Of a stretch of 64,000 bases of DNA, positions 1-8,496 are shown piece by piece. Every line of letters begins with the position of its first letter. Position 1 is the stretch's first letter. Under the pieces are notes generated by a model. The model was given only the letters and a program-made list of their open reading frames with translations, ran no database searches and was not told where the DNA came from. The position numbers and the translations under genes were made by a program. Location of the stretch: the NCBI GenBank assembly GCA_963674895.2, contig CAXXCY010000003.1:992001-1056000 (forward strand), read 5' to 3'. This DNA is from CAXXOK01 sp963674895. GTDB taxonomy: Bacteria; Bacillota; Clostridia; Christensenellales; Aristaeellaceae.

Positions 1-1
1 C

Positions 2-631
2 ATCAATATATACAAACCCGCCTCCGCGCGTTGTTGTGCTTAGCCATAAGGAAAGATTGATGCGCTTGACCTGACTTTCATCTATAATTTCCACATAAAC
101 TTGGGATGTATCTTCATTGTATTCCAGTGAAATAATGGTGACCCAATGCCATTCCTCCAGCGTGGTTTCATCACCATTGCAAAGGTTCAAAAAAGCGACG
201 GGCGCATCGCTTCGCATTGCCTGATCTAAAAACATTACGACGTCTTCAACGGTTGGGTGATTTTTAATATCTTTGGCTATGTTAAGGACATGAAGATCCG
301 CTTTCAATTGAAGTTCATCTAGATACCCGCCCAGCGAATCCACAAAGCGCTTGGTGGTATCTACCCCTTGCTGAGTAGGGGTTACATAAGCCCACACCTT
401 TTCCATGAGCGTCAAGCATTTTTCCTTGTTGTTGGTCATATTGACACCTGAAGCAACTTGTTTGCTTCTGCTGATATAATACATCAGGTTTGATGCCGCC
501 GTCGGACCGCAACCAGAAATTCTTTGCCAATGCGACCGATACCATTCTTGATCACATCCGAATAATTTTGTCGATTCATCTTCGGAAAAAATCTGAAAAT
601 ATTCAGGATGGCGAATTATACTGTTAATCAT
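2..631 (-). CDS. C39-like papain-fold cysteine peptidase, 3' end cut by window
   Basis: The reading frame is open from ATG at 631 to the window edge (210 codons, no stop), so the C-terminus is missing. GGAGGG sits just upstream of the ATG. Residues around 39-45 read SGCGPTA, the nucleophile signature of C39-like papain-fold peptidases, with Cys41. His162 lies in EEWHWVT and Asp184 in EIIDES, giving a plausible Cys-His-Asp triad in the expected order and spacing. There is no signal peptide or membrane segment, so it is probably cytoplasmic. Family members process or degrade peptides, but the substrate cannot be read here. It is divergent from the thioredoxin-reductase gene, and no peptide precursor or exporter is visible beside it. 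Confidence 0.7.
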   Translation of the reverse strand, partial: MINSIIRHPEYFQIFSEDESTKLFGCDQEWYRSHWQRISGCGPTAASNLMYYISRSKQVASGVNMTNNKEKCLTLMEKVWAYVTPTQQGVDTTKRFVDSLGGYLDELQLKADLHVLNIAKDIKNHPTVEDVVMFLDQAMRSDAPVAFLNLCNGDETTLEEWHWVTIISLEYNEDTSQVYVEIIDESQVKRINLSLWLSTTTRGGGFVYID

Positions 632-687
632 ATGTTGCCCTCCAAAGATTTTTGCCATTTATAGTATACGACTAAATTTGAAAATGT

Positions 688-728
688 CTGTGATCAAATT
701 ACAATCCAATTCTGTGACTTGCTCACAG
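688..728. promoter_or_regulatory. candidate operator upstream of trx-trxR fusion
   Basis: CTGTGA occurs at 688-693 and again at 712-717. The second copy pairs with TCACAG at 723-728 across five bases, giving a TGTGA-N5-TCACA dyad. This resembles a CRP/FNR-type half-site arrangement but has one base less spacing than the usual N6. It lies in the divergent region between the peptidase gene and the redox fusion gene. No regulator is assigned. Confidence 0.35.
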
Positions 729-788
729 AGCAAAGAAAAAGTTTGCGATACATTTAACAAGAACCCAAGTATGAAAGGAGCAATGATC

Positions 789-2066
789 ATGGATCACAAC
801 ATAGTTTACACAGACGCCGCAGGATATAATGAATTACTTCAAGAGAATGAATTGAGCATTGTAGATTTTTACTCGGACGATTGTCCGCCTTGTGAGATGC
901 TCGCCCCGATTTTTGAGAGGCTGGCGTCGCTTCACGGCGACAGAGTCCGGTTCATCAAAATCAAGCGCGAGGAGAACAAGGAATTTGCCAAAAGCATCGG
1001 TGTGACCGGGAGCCCTACGGTGCTGTTTTACAAAAACGGAAAAGAAGTCGCGCCCAGGCTCGGCGGATTCTTGACCAAGCCGCAGGTACGCCTTGCGTTT
1101 GAAGCCGCGTATGGCTCTGAGATGCCTCCCGTGGAAATGAAGGACGTTGACTGCGACGTGTTGATTTTGGGCGCAGGCGCTTCGGGCCTTGCCGCGGCGT
1201 TGTATGCCGGCCGTGCGATGCTCAATACCGTAGTTGTGGACGAGCTGCCACCAGGCGGGCAGACGGCATCCACCCTGCACGTCGAGAATTATCCTGGGGT
1301 TGCGGGCAAAACGAAGGGGAAAGATCTGATTGCCGCCATGCGCCAGCAGGCGGAAACCTTCGGCGCCGTTATTGACGACCTGAAGGAAATTGCCGAGGTC
1401 AACCTGAAAGATAAAACGGTTCGCACCGAGGATACCGTTTATCACGCGAAAGCGCTGATTCTGGCCACCGGCGCCAGGCCGCGCGCATTGCCTGCGGAAA
1501 ACGCGGATGAATTCAAGGGAAAAGGCGTTCATTACTGCGCGACCTGTGACGGGTCCATGTATCAGAACCGTAAAATCGTGGTGGTCGGCGGAGGGAACTC
1601 CGCGGTGGAAGAGGCTGTATACCTCAGCAAATTTGCATCCGACATCACCATGATCCACCAGTTCGATCACTTCCAGGCCTCGAAAACCGCTCAGCAGGCA
1701 CTGATGAACGACCCGAAAATCCATGTGATCTGGGACAGCGAAGTCCGCAAGGTTAACGGGCAAGGTCATGCCCTGACCAGTGTGGAAATCGAAAACCTGA
1801 AAACAAATGAACACAGCCTGATCGACACCGAAGGCGCTTTTGTATACATCGGCACGCAGCCCATGACGGAACTGTACAAAAATCAGCTCCAAACGGACCA
1901 ATGGGGCTATATCGTCGCGGGTGAAGACACGCAAACCAATTTGGACGGCGTATTCGCGGCGGGCGATGTGCGCACCAAGCAGATCCGGCAGGTTGTCACC
2001 GCCACTGCGGACGGCGCTGTCGCGGCCATCCTCGCGGAACGCTATATCGCCAGCTTGCACGCATGA
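789..2066 (+). CDS. thioredoxin / thioredoxin reductase fusion protein
   Basis: This 425-residue protein has a thioredoxin fold at about 1-105 and a complete flavoprotein thioredoxin reductase at about 118-425. The thioredoxin active site is CPPC (Cys32, Cys35) instead of CGPC. The reductase shows the FAD motif GAGASG, the redox pair CATC (Cys250, Cys253), the NADPH motif GGGNSA and the C-terminal AAGD FAD motif. It should move electrons from NADPH through FAD to its own thioredoxin domain. The frame opens upstream at 678, but ATG 789 is chosen because AGGAG at 776-780 is eight bases away; ATG 783 would be too close. Known fusions such as that of Mycobacterium leprae put thioredoxin at the C-terminus, so this order is the reverse. 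Confidence 0.9.
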   Translation: MDHNIVYTDAAGYNELLQENELSIVDFYSDDCPPCEMLAPIFERLASLHGDRVRFIKIKREENKEFAKSIGVTGSPTVLFYKNGKEVAPRLGGFLTKPQVRLAFEAAYGSEMPPVEMKDVDCDVLILGAGASGLAAALYAGRAMLNTVVVDELPPGGQTASTLHVENYPGVAGKTKGKDLIAAMRQQAETFGAVIDDLKEIAEVNLKDKTVRTEDTVYHAKALILATGARPRALPAENADEFKGKGVHYCATCDGSMYQNRKIVVVGGGNSAVEEAVYLSKFASDITMIHQFDHFQASKTAQQALMNDPKIHVIWDSEVRKVNGQGHALTSVEIENLKTNEHSLIDTEGAFVYIGTQPMTELYKNQLQTDQWGYIVAGEDTQTNLDGVFAAGDVRTKQIRQVVTATADGAVAAILAERYIASLHA

Positions 2067-2088
2067 ATACAACAGGAGATTTGAGGAT

Positions 2089-3684
2089 ATGAAAATGAAA
2101 AAAATAAAAGGTTTTCTTTCGATACTGCTCACCGCGGCGCTGCTGCTGGCAGGCGCCTCAGCCGGCGCGGCCGCCGGTGAAAAGGTTTTAACCGTAGCCA
2201 CCCCCTATACAGTCAACACGCTCTTGCCCGACCAATACATGTCGGACGGGGATCGGTATATTATCGGCAACATCTATGAGCCGCTGATTGAGCAGGACAA
2301 GGGCGGATATATACCCGCGCTGGCTGAATCGTGGACGATTGAGGACGACAATACCTATGTGTTCCACCTGCGGCAAAATGCCTACTGGCAAACGGGCAAC
2401 CCGCTGTTCGGAGACACAAAGGTGCAGGTGACCGCCGAGGATGTCAAGGCCGTATATAGCTACCTTAAGAGCGAGGATTATCCATCCTTCCGCAAGTCCT
2501 ACCTGGGCAACCTGGAAAGCTTTGAAATTGTGGACCCCTTCACGATTCGGCTGACCACCAAAGAGCCCGACGCGAAGTTCCTTCGTTATATCAGCGATAT
2601 CGAAATCTTCCCCATGAAGGCGATTGCGGAAAGCTTTGATCTGAATCAATACCCCGTGGGTACAGGCGCGTTCAAATTCTCCGAGTACCGGGCGGATGAC
2701 CGGGTGGTGCTTGTAAAGAACGAGGACTATTACATTGAGCCGAATTTGGACAAGCTGATCTTCAAAATCATCCCGGATAAGGCCGTAGCCGCCATCGCGC
2801 TGCGCAACGGCGAGGTGGATATCGCCCTGCAGCTGCTGCCCACCGATCTGGAGGCCGTGGCAGCCGAGAGCTTCCTTACGGTCGTTCCCAGCCCGTCGGG
2901 ATCGTACCGCTACATCGGGTTCAATCTGGACGATCCCTTCCTGGCAGACCTCAATGTGCGCCTGGCCATTCGCAAGGCGATTGATTTTGAGGCCATTACG
3001 AATGTGATTTTCAAAAACGCTATCGGCGCGACGCTTGCAATCCCCGCGTACGGCCCTGTGACGCCCGAGTTTTTGGGATATAACCCGGACGCGTGGAAGG
3101 CGGAATATGAATTCAACCCCCAGAAAGCCGTGGAACTGCTGGAAGCGGCGGGATTTGTGAAAGGCTCTGACGGCGTATACCAAAAGGACGGGAAGCGCTT
3201 GGCCCTTTCCATTAAAACACCTGCCAACGACCCTAACCGTATGAAAATGGGCGATATCGCTGCGACATACCTAAAGCAAATCGGAATGGACGCGGTAACC
3301 ATACCCACAGAATGGGGCACGCTGCTTTCCGATATATCCACCGGTAATGTGCAGATGTTTGTTTCGGGCGGCGGTACGACGATGGACGGGCTGAACTACC
3401 TGTTCAACTCAGCGTATGCCTCGGCTAACTCGCACAGAACCGGCCTTGTGGACCCGGAACTGGACTCACTGCTCAGCCAAGCTTTCCGCACGGTGGATGA
3501 AACGGCGCGCAAGGCTATGCTGGAAGAGGCTTCCTTGAGGGCGGTGCGGGACTGCGTGCATGCGGGCGGATATGTGGAATATGCGCAGATCGGCGTGAAC
3601 ACGCGCGTGACCGGTTTCAGCGAAAACACCACTACCTGGTATGGTTTTGTGACTTCCACAAGAAATATCGGCGTATCGGATTGA
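2089..3684 (+). CDS. oligopeptide/dipeptide ABC transporter substrate-binding protein
   Basis: 531 residues of the SBP family 5 (DppA/OppA) type. The N-terminus is a classical Sec signal (MKMKKIKGF, a Leu/Ala-rich core, then AGASAGAAA) without a lipobox cysteine, so release or non-lipid anchoring is likely. The mature part has the family pattern: NIYEPLIEQD, then AESWTIEDDNTYVFHLR, then the YPVGTGAF segment. Start ATG 2089 is preceded by AGGAG and GAGG; the frame opens at 1921 inside the upstream gene. It is the first gene of a Dpp/Opp import operon and should capture peptides, or nickel or another small ligand carried by this family, outside the membrane. The ligand is not predictable from sequence alone. 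Confidence 0.9.
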   Translation: MKMKKIKGFLSILLTAALLLAGASAGAAAGEKVLTVATPYTVNTLLPDQYMSDGDRYIIGNIYEPLIEQDKGGYIPALAESWTIEDDNTYVFHLRQNAYWQTGNPLFGDTKVQVTAEDVKAVYSYLKSEDYPSFRKSYLGNLESFEIVDPFTIRLTTKEPDAKFLRYISDIEIFPMKAIAESFDLNQYPVGTGAFKFSEYRADDRVVLVKNEDYYIEPNLDKLIFKIIPDKAVAAIALRNGEVDIALQLLPTDLEAVAAESFLTVVPSPSGSYRYIGFNLDDPFLADLNVRLAIRKAIDFEAITNVIFKNAIGATLAIPAYGPVTPEFLGYNPDAWKAEYEFNPQKAVELLEAAGFVKGSDGVYQKDGKRLALSIKTPANDPNRMKMGDIAATYLKQIGMDAVTIPTEWGTLLSDISTGNVQMFVSGGGTTMDGLNYLFNSAYASANSHRTGLVDPELDSLLSQAFRTVDETARKAMLEEASLRAVRDCVHAGGYVEYAQIGVNTRVTGFSENTTTWYGFVTSTRNIGVSD

Positions 3685-3695
3685 TTTTTCAAGCC

Positions 3696-3735
3696 GGGGG
3701 CTGTATCGTATAGAATGTGATACAGCCCCCTTTCT
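3696..3735 (+). terminator. hairpin between binding-protein and permease genes
   Basis: A 12-bp perfect stem (GGGGGCTGTATC at 3696-3707 with GATACAGCCCCC at 3719-3730) and an 11-base loop are followed by TTTCT. It lies 12 bases after the binding-protein stop and 26 before the permease start. It probably works as a partial terminator or 3' stabiliser so that the binding protein outnumbers the membrane components. Confidence 0.8.
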
Positions 3736-3755
3736 ATGTCTACCGATGAGGAATC

Positions 3756-4712
3756 ATGAGGAACTATATATTCAAACGTCTCTTGCAGGCCATTCCCACA
3801 TTGATTGCCCTCTCTTTTTTGATTTTCGGCCTGCTGTACATTACACCCGGGGACCCGGTTTACTTAATGCTGGGCGCGGGAGACCAGCAGAGCATATCCC
3901 CGGAAACATATAATCAGGTTCGCCAAGACATGGGGCTTGACGAACCCTTTTTGATCCGGTATTTCGATTTTTTAATTCGCGCCTTCCAGGGCGACCTGGG
4001 AACGTCCTATATCACCAAGCGGGATGTGGGAACGGAGATTTTCACCCGAATGCCGGCCACGATGATCCTGACGTCGGCTTCCATGCTGCTTGCGCTGCTG
4101 ATTTCGATCCCACTGGGCATTTTCGCGGCAAAGAGGCACAACAGCATTTGGGATTCGCTTGCTACGTTTTTATCGACGATCGGTGTTTCGCTGCCGCAGT
4201 TTTGGTTTGCGCTGCTTTTGATTCTTCTGTTTTCGCTGGGTTTGGGTTGGCTCCCTTCCCAGGGAATCGGGTACATGGAAGACGGGCTGGGCAATTACCT
4301 CAAACACCTGTTTCTGCCCGCTTTTTCTTTGGCGCTGGGACTGGCGGCTACGCAATCGCGCATGATCCGCTCCTCCATGCTGGAGGTGCTGGGGCAGGAT
4401 TATATGCGTTTTGCACGGGGCAAAGGGCTGAAAGAGCGTTATATACTCAAGGCGCACGCGATGCGCAACGCCATGATTCCTTTTGTTACAGTGATCGGCG
4501 CGCAGTTCGGTTCGCTGCTGGGCGGTGCGGTGATCATCGAAACCATCTTTGCGTGGCCCGGCGTTGGCCGTTTGGCCGTCAGTGCGGTCGGGCAGCGTGA
4601 CTTTCCAATGATTCAAGGAACCACACTGGTGCTGTGCGGATTCTTCCTTTTGGTGAATCTGCTGGTGGATATCATCTGCGCATGGCTGAACCCCAAAATC
4701 AGGCTGAGGTAG
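3756..4712 (+). CDS. dppB: peptide ABC transporter permease, DppB/OppB type
   Basis: 318 residues with the DppB layout: one N-terminal membrane helix (MRNYIFKRLLQAIPTL), an extracytoplasmic segment containing GDLGTSY, and five more helices. The cytoplasmic EAA-like loop that contacts the ATPases is visible as ARGKGLKERYILKAHAMRNA. Length and order match the family. It pairs with the next gene to form the membrane channel of the importer. The start is supported by a GAGG-containing ribosome site. Substrate is unspecified. Confidence 0.92.
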   Translation: MRNYIFKRLLQAIPTLIALSFLIFGLLYITPGDPVYLMLGAGDQQSISPETYNQVRQDMGLDEPFLIRYFDFLIRAFQGDLGTSYITKRDVGTEIFTRMPATMILTSASMLLALLISIPLGIFAAKRHNSIWDSLATFLSTIGVSLPQFWFALLLILLFSLGLGWLPSQGIGYMEDGLGNYLKHLFLPAFSLALGLAATQSRMIRSSMLEVLGQDYMRFARGKGLKERYILKAHAMRNAMIPFVTVIGAQFGSLLGGAVIIETIFAWPGVGRLAVSAVGQRDFPMIQGTTLVLCGFFLLVNLLVDIICAWLNPKIRLR

Positions 4713-4719
4713 CGGAGCG

Positions 4720-5622
4720 ATGGAGCAGAAAACGAGACGTTACCAGGATGTCGCGGCCGGGTATACCCTACCGCCCGCAACCTGTTCAGGCGCCATTGTA
4801 TGCAGTTTTTCAAAAAACAGGCTGGCGGTAATCGGGCTTGCGATCCTTGTAATGATCGTAAGTCTGAGCGTGCTGGCGCCTCTTTTCACCGGGTATGACC
4901 CGGTGCTGGATATGGACCTGCAAAACGCCCTGCTACCGCCGGGATCGGCGGGCCATCTGCTGGGTACCGATGATTACGGACGGGATCTTGGAGCGCGCAT
5001 CTTATACGGCGGACGCGCTTCGGTGCTCACGGGCCTCAGCGTGGCGCTGCTTGCGGCTGGGGTCGGCGTTCTGATCGGCAGTATCAGCGGCTATTACGGC
5101 GGTTGGCTGGACGCTATGCTGATGCGGCTGACGGACATCATGTTGTCCTTCCCCTTCCTTGTGATCGCCATCGCCATGATGGCGGTGCTGGGCGCCACCC
5201 GGGCCAATATCATCCTGATTCTGGCTTTGGTCGGCTGGCCGGGTTTCGCGCGGCTGGCCAGAAGCCAGGTATTGGCAGTGAAAGAGCTTGAGTTTGTGCA
5301 AAGCGCGAAAGCCACAGGCTACCGTGATCCCCGCATTATCGTTTATCATATTCTGCCTAACTGTATAGGGCCCCTGATCGTTCAACTGACACTGATGGTG
5401 GGCACCGCCATCCTGTCGGCCGCAAGCCTGAACTTTCTGGGGCTGGGAACCGACGGCACCCAGCCGGACTGGGGCATGATGCTCAATCAGGGGCGTTACT
5501 ATCTGCAAACGGCCCCATACCTCACTTTGATTCCCGGGCTTGCCATCTCCCTGACGGTGCTGGCAATGAACTGGATCGGCGACGGCCTGCGCGACGTATT
5601 CGATCCTCGGCTGAGGAGATAG
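4720..5622 (+). CDS. dppC: peptide ABC transporter permease, DppC/OppC type
   Basis: 300 residues. An N-terminal cytoplasmic stretch of about 35 residues precedes the first helix. The hallmark HLLGTDDYGRD follows in the first extracytoplasmic loop, as in DppC proteins. The EAA loop appears as QSAKATGYRDPRIIVYHILPN. It starts seven bases after dppB and ends three bases before the first ATPase, so it is translationally close to both. It is the second half of the channel of the importer. Confidence 0.92.
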   Translation: MEQKTRRYQDVAAGYTLPPATCSGAIVCSFSKNRLAVIGLAILVMIVSLSVLAPLFTGYDPVLDMDLQNALLPPGSAGHLLGTDDYGRDLGARILYGGRASVLTGLSVALLAAGVGVLIGSISGYYGGWLDAMLMRLTDIMLSFPFLVIAIAMMAVLGATRANIILILALVGWPGFARLARSQVLAVKELEFVQSAKATGYRDPRIIVYHILPNCIGPLIVQLTLMVGTAILSAASLNFLGLGTDGTQPDWGMMLNQGRYYLQTAPYLTLIPGLAISLTVLAMNWIGDGLRDVFDPRLRR

Positions 5623-5625
5623 ACT

Positions 5626-6639
5626 ATGATGTGTGAAAAAGTGCTGGAAGTCGGCGGACTCAAAACCCGTTTCCATACGCCGGAAGGACTGGCCTGGCCT
5701 GTGGACGGCGAATCATTTACGCTTTGGCAAGGGGAAACGCTCGCTTTGGTCGGGGAAAGCGGAAGCGGGAAATCCGTCACCGCCTTATCGCTGATGCGTC
5801 TGCTGGATGCAAACGCCGAGATTTCTGCGGATACCTTTGTGATCGACGGCATCAATGCCAAGGAACTGTCCGCAGAAGAGGCGCGGCAAATGCGGGGCCC
5901 AAAGATTGCCATGATTTTTCAGGACCCCATGACGGCCCTCAACCCCGTCATGAAGGTTCGAAGGCAGCTGGGCGAGGTTTTCAAACGCCGGAATCCCAAA
6001 ATGAAACGTGCGGAGCTGCGCCGGCGCTCCATCCAGGCGCTGGAACGCGCCGGCGTGCCTAATCCCGCGGGAAGGTTGCACCAGTATCCCCATCAGCTTT
6101 CCGGCGGGCTTCGCCAGCGGGTGATGATTGCCATCGCGCTGGCCAGCCATCCGAAAGTCCTGATCGCGGACGAACCGACGACCGCGCTGGATGTAACCAT
6201 CCAGGCGCAGATCATCGACCTGCTGAAGAAATATAAACGGGAGCGGCAGATGTCCATGCTGTTGATCACCCACGATTTTGGGGTGGTGTCGCAGCTGGCC
6301 GATAGAGTGGCGGTTATGTATGCGGGGGAAATTGTGGAAGAAGCGCCGATAACGGAGATTTTTACGGATCCCTGGCACCCCTATACAGAACTGCTGATCC
6401 ATTCCATTCCCGGGATGTACAATAAGCGCGGGCAGCCATTTGACGCGCTGCCCGGCGAGGCGCCGGACCCGCTGCATTATCCGGCCGGATGCCGGTTTCA
6501 TCCGCGCTGCCCCAAGGCATTGGAAATCTGCAAACAGCATGCGCCGCAGGAGTATTCTGCGGCAAACCGCCGGGTGAGCTGCTGGCTGAAGGGAGATCAT
6601 GATGCGCAAAGAAACCATGATATCCATTCAAAATCTTAA
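5626..6639 (+). CDS. dppD: peptide ABC transporter ATP-binding protein, DppD/OppD type
   Basis: 337 residues with a full ABC ATPase: Walker A GESGSGKS at about 44-51, Q-loop FQDPMTALNP, signature LSGGLRQR, Walker B LIADEPTTALD, and switch histidine in ITHDFG. The C-terminal OppD/DppD region carries three clustered cysteines (CRFHPRCPKALEIC), typical of this family and of a small Fe-S or metal site seen in some members. The stop overlaps the next ATPase gene by 41 bases. Together they form the heterodimeric motor. Confidence 0.93.
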   Translation: MMCEKVLEVGGLKTRFHTPEGLAWPVDGESFTLWQGETLALVGESGSGKSVTALSLMRLLDANAEISADTFVIDGINAKELSAEEARQMRGPKIAMIFQDPMTALNPVMKVRRQLGEVFKRRNPKMKRAELRRRSIQALERAGVPNPAGRLHQYPHQLSGGLRQRVMIAIALASHPKVLIADEPTTALDVTIQAQIIDLLKKYKRERQMSMLLITHDFGVVSQLADRVAVMYAGEIVEEAPITEIFTDPWHPYTELLIHSIPGMYNKRGQPFDALPGEAPDPLHYPAGCRFHPRCPKALEICKQHAPQEYSAANRRVSCWLKGDHDAQRNHDIHSKS

Positions 6640-7570
6640 GGTGGGATTTCCGGTGCACGGCGTACGGCTTTTGCACCGGCACCGCTGCATGCCTGTGGTG
6701 GACGACGTCAGTCTGGATATTCTAGAAGGCGAAACACTTGGACTGGTCGGTGAAAGCGGATGCGGTAAAACGACGCTGGGACGGGCAATCATGCGCTTGA
6801 ACGAGTCCGGCGAGGGCAGCATTTTGTTCCGTGGACAGGACATTCTTAAAACAAAAGGAAAGGCGCTGCGCCTGTTAAGAAAACACCTGCAGATCGTATT
6901 TCAGGATCCCTATGCGTCGCTCAATCCCAGGCAGACCATACGGCAAGCGATAACCGAAGTGCTGAGGGTACGGATGGGGCTTGACCGGGAGCAAAGCAGA
7001 GAACGCGCGAACGAATTGCTGACTTTGGTGGGCATGAATCCGAAAAACGCGGACCGGTTTCCGCATGAGTTTTCTGGCGGGCAAAGGCAGAGGATTGCCA
7101 TAGCCAAAGCGCTTGCGCTCCAACCGGAATTTCTGGTGCTGGACGAAGCAATTTCGTCGCTGGATGTCTCTATCCAATCGCAAATCATCAATCTGCTGAT
7201 GGCTCTCAAAGAGCAATACCATATCACGTACCTGTTCATTTCCCATGATTTGAACGTTGTCCAGCATATCAGCGATCGCGTGGCAGTAATGTACCTGGGT
7301 AAAATCGTAGAATTGGCGCCAACGGAGGTTCTTTTTAACAATGCGGCGCATCCGTATACGCTTGCTCTTCTGTCATCCATTCCGCAAATTCCCGGACAGG
7401 AAGAACGTGAAAGAATTGTGCTATCGGGAGAGGTGTCCGGTCCGGAGAATATACCTTCTGGATGCCGGTTCCATCTCCGCTGTGCTTATGCGACCAAAAT
7501 TTGCAGCGAGACTGAACCCGCGTTGACAAATCGCGGTGGTGAGCACTGGGCAGCTTGCCACAATATGTAA
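6599..7570 (+). CDS. dppF: peptide ABC transporter ATP-binding protein, DppF/OppF type
   Basis: 323 residues. Walker A is GESGCGKT, Q-loop FQDPYASLNP, signature FSGGQRQR, Walker B FLVLDEAISSLD and switch SHDLNV. The C-terminal CRFHLRCAYATKIC again carries the OppF-type cysteine cluster. In the Walker B region the usual EPTSALD is EAISSLD, keeping the catalytic Glu. Two tandem ATGs (6599, 6602) follow GGGAG, and either could start translation. It is the last gene of the importer operon; no clear terminator follows. Confidence 0.92.
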   Translation: MMRKETMISIQNLKVGFPVHGVRLLHRHRCMPVVDDVSLDILEGETLGLVGESGCGKTTLGRAIMRLNESGEGSILFRGQDILKTKGKALRLLRKHLQIVFQDPYASLNPRQTIRQAITEVLRVRMGLDREQSRERANELLTLVGMNPKNADRFPHEFSGGQRQRIAIAKALALQPEFLVLDEAISSLDVSIQSQIINLLMALKEQYHITYLFISHDLNVVQHISDRVAVMYLGKIVELAPTEVLFNNAAHPYTLALLSSIPQIPGQEERERIVLSGEVSGPENIPSGCRFHLRCAYATKICSETEPALTNRGGEHWAACHNM

Positions 7571-8067
7571 TCAACCTACGATTTCCATCCGTGAAACTGC
7601 AGTACGATCGTGATATTGCTGATGGTTTTATCAAAAGCGCTAGATGTTTTCATCACATTGATTAGCTGCATTTTGACAAGTATCACCGAACGTAGCTTTG
7701 CACTGTCCACTGCACTGCTGCATACTTTCGTATACGAAAACAGAAATTCTTATCCGTTACAATACCGCAGTTTATACTGTGGCATGGGTTGGTCCGGGTT
7801 TATATGCCTTTACTGTAGTTTGCCCCCCAATATTGTTCACACAAATAGAGTCAGTCAAAGAACATTTCATTTGCAGGCGAAGCGCAAAAGGAATACCCAT
7901 TCTTGTGATATATGGTCAGCAAGAAAAGCAAAATAAAGTCATTTCTAAAGAAAGTATGGTAATAATTTATTTTTGCTGCTAATCTGGCATGATACACAAG
8001 AATGTGATAAACTCAGTATAGATACAACAAATGTAAATACAGCTGCTTTTCAGAAGGGAAGACCTGT
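7571..8067. other. 497-base non-coding gap
   Basis: No convincing gene: the plus-strand frame at 7610-7936 has no ribosome site, atypical composition and no recognisable motif. The stretch is more AT-rich than its surroundings and ends with GAAGGGAAG, the ribosome site of the deaminase-like gene. I looked for a purine riboswitch because a purine-type cluster follows, but did not see the conserved core. TATAGA at about 8018 could be a -10 element but lacks a good -35. Confidence 0.5.
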
Positions 8068-8421
8068 ATGAACAAATATATGGAAGCTGCTTTCAGCGAA
8101 GCCCGTATAGGCATGTATGGCGCGAAGGGCGGCCCTTTTGGCGCTGTTATCGTGAAAGACGGCAAGATGATCAGCGCAGCAAGCAACGAAGCTCTGCTGT
8201 CCAGCGATCCCACAGCTCGTGCCGGAATCACAACAACCCGTAAGGCATGTCAAAAACTGCACATTTATGATTTGACCGGCTGCACGCTAAACTCGACTGG
8301 AGAGCCATGCCCAACGTGTTTGTCTGCCATCATCTGGGCGAACATTAAAATTGTACACTATGCCTGTTCTGCTGATTTGCCGTATCAGTACTATCTGCAC
8401 ACGGGCAAAGTGATTCACTAA
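8068..8421 (+). CDS. degenerate guanine-deaminase-like protein, catalytic residues lost
   Basis: 117 residues of the cytidine-deaminase fold, closest in pattern to guanine deaminase (GuaD): GGPFGAVIVKDG, then SSDPTARAG, then RKACQKL, then GEPCPTCLSAI. In active members the middle motif reads PTAHAE: the His binds zinc and the Glu shuttles protons. Here both are replaced (Arg and Gly), while the two zinc cysteines of PCPTC remain. The protein also stops about 40 residues short of the usual length. It is therefore probably inactive: a decaying gene or a binding-only pseudoenzyme. Codons CGT GCC GGA differ from CAT GCC GAA by one base each. It heads the molybdenum hydroxylase cluster, consistent with a purine theme. 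Confidence 0.75.
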   Translation: MNKYMEAAFSEARIGMYGAKGGPFGAVIVKDGKMISAASNEALLSSDPTARAGITTTRKACQKLHIYDLTGCTLNSTGEPCPTCLSAIIWANIKIVHYACSADLPYQYYLHTGKVIH

Positions 8422-8496
8422 CGGTAAATAGTAGCTGGAGAATTCTGGAATTACAGCATCGGCCGATCAGTATTCAGGACGAAAGAACAGGTAAAG

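Noticed and set aside
834..2201. Long minus-strand frame (455 codons) opposite the thioredoxin fusion
   Set aside because: It is antisense to a clear enzyme with intact motifs, has no recognisable content and no ribosome site; such shadows are common in GC-rich coding sequence.
7571..8067. Purine or molybdenum-cofactor riboswitch ahead of the hydroxylase cluster
   Set aside because: I looked for the purine-riboswitch core (TATA, TATGG, TCTACC and CC-TAAA blocks) and for a Moco-type fold; neither is present.
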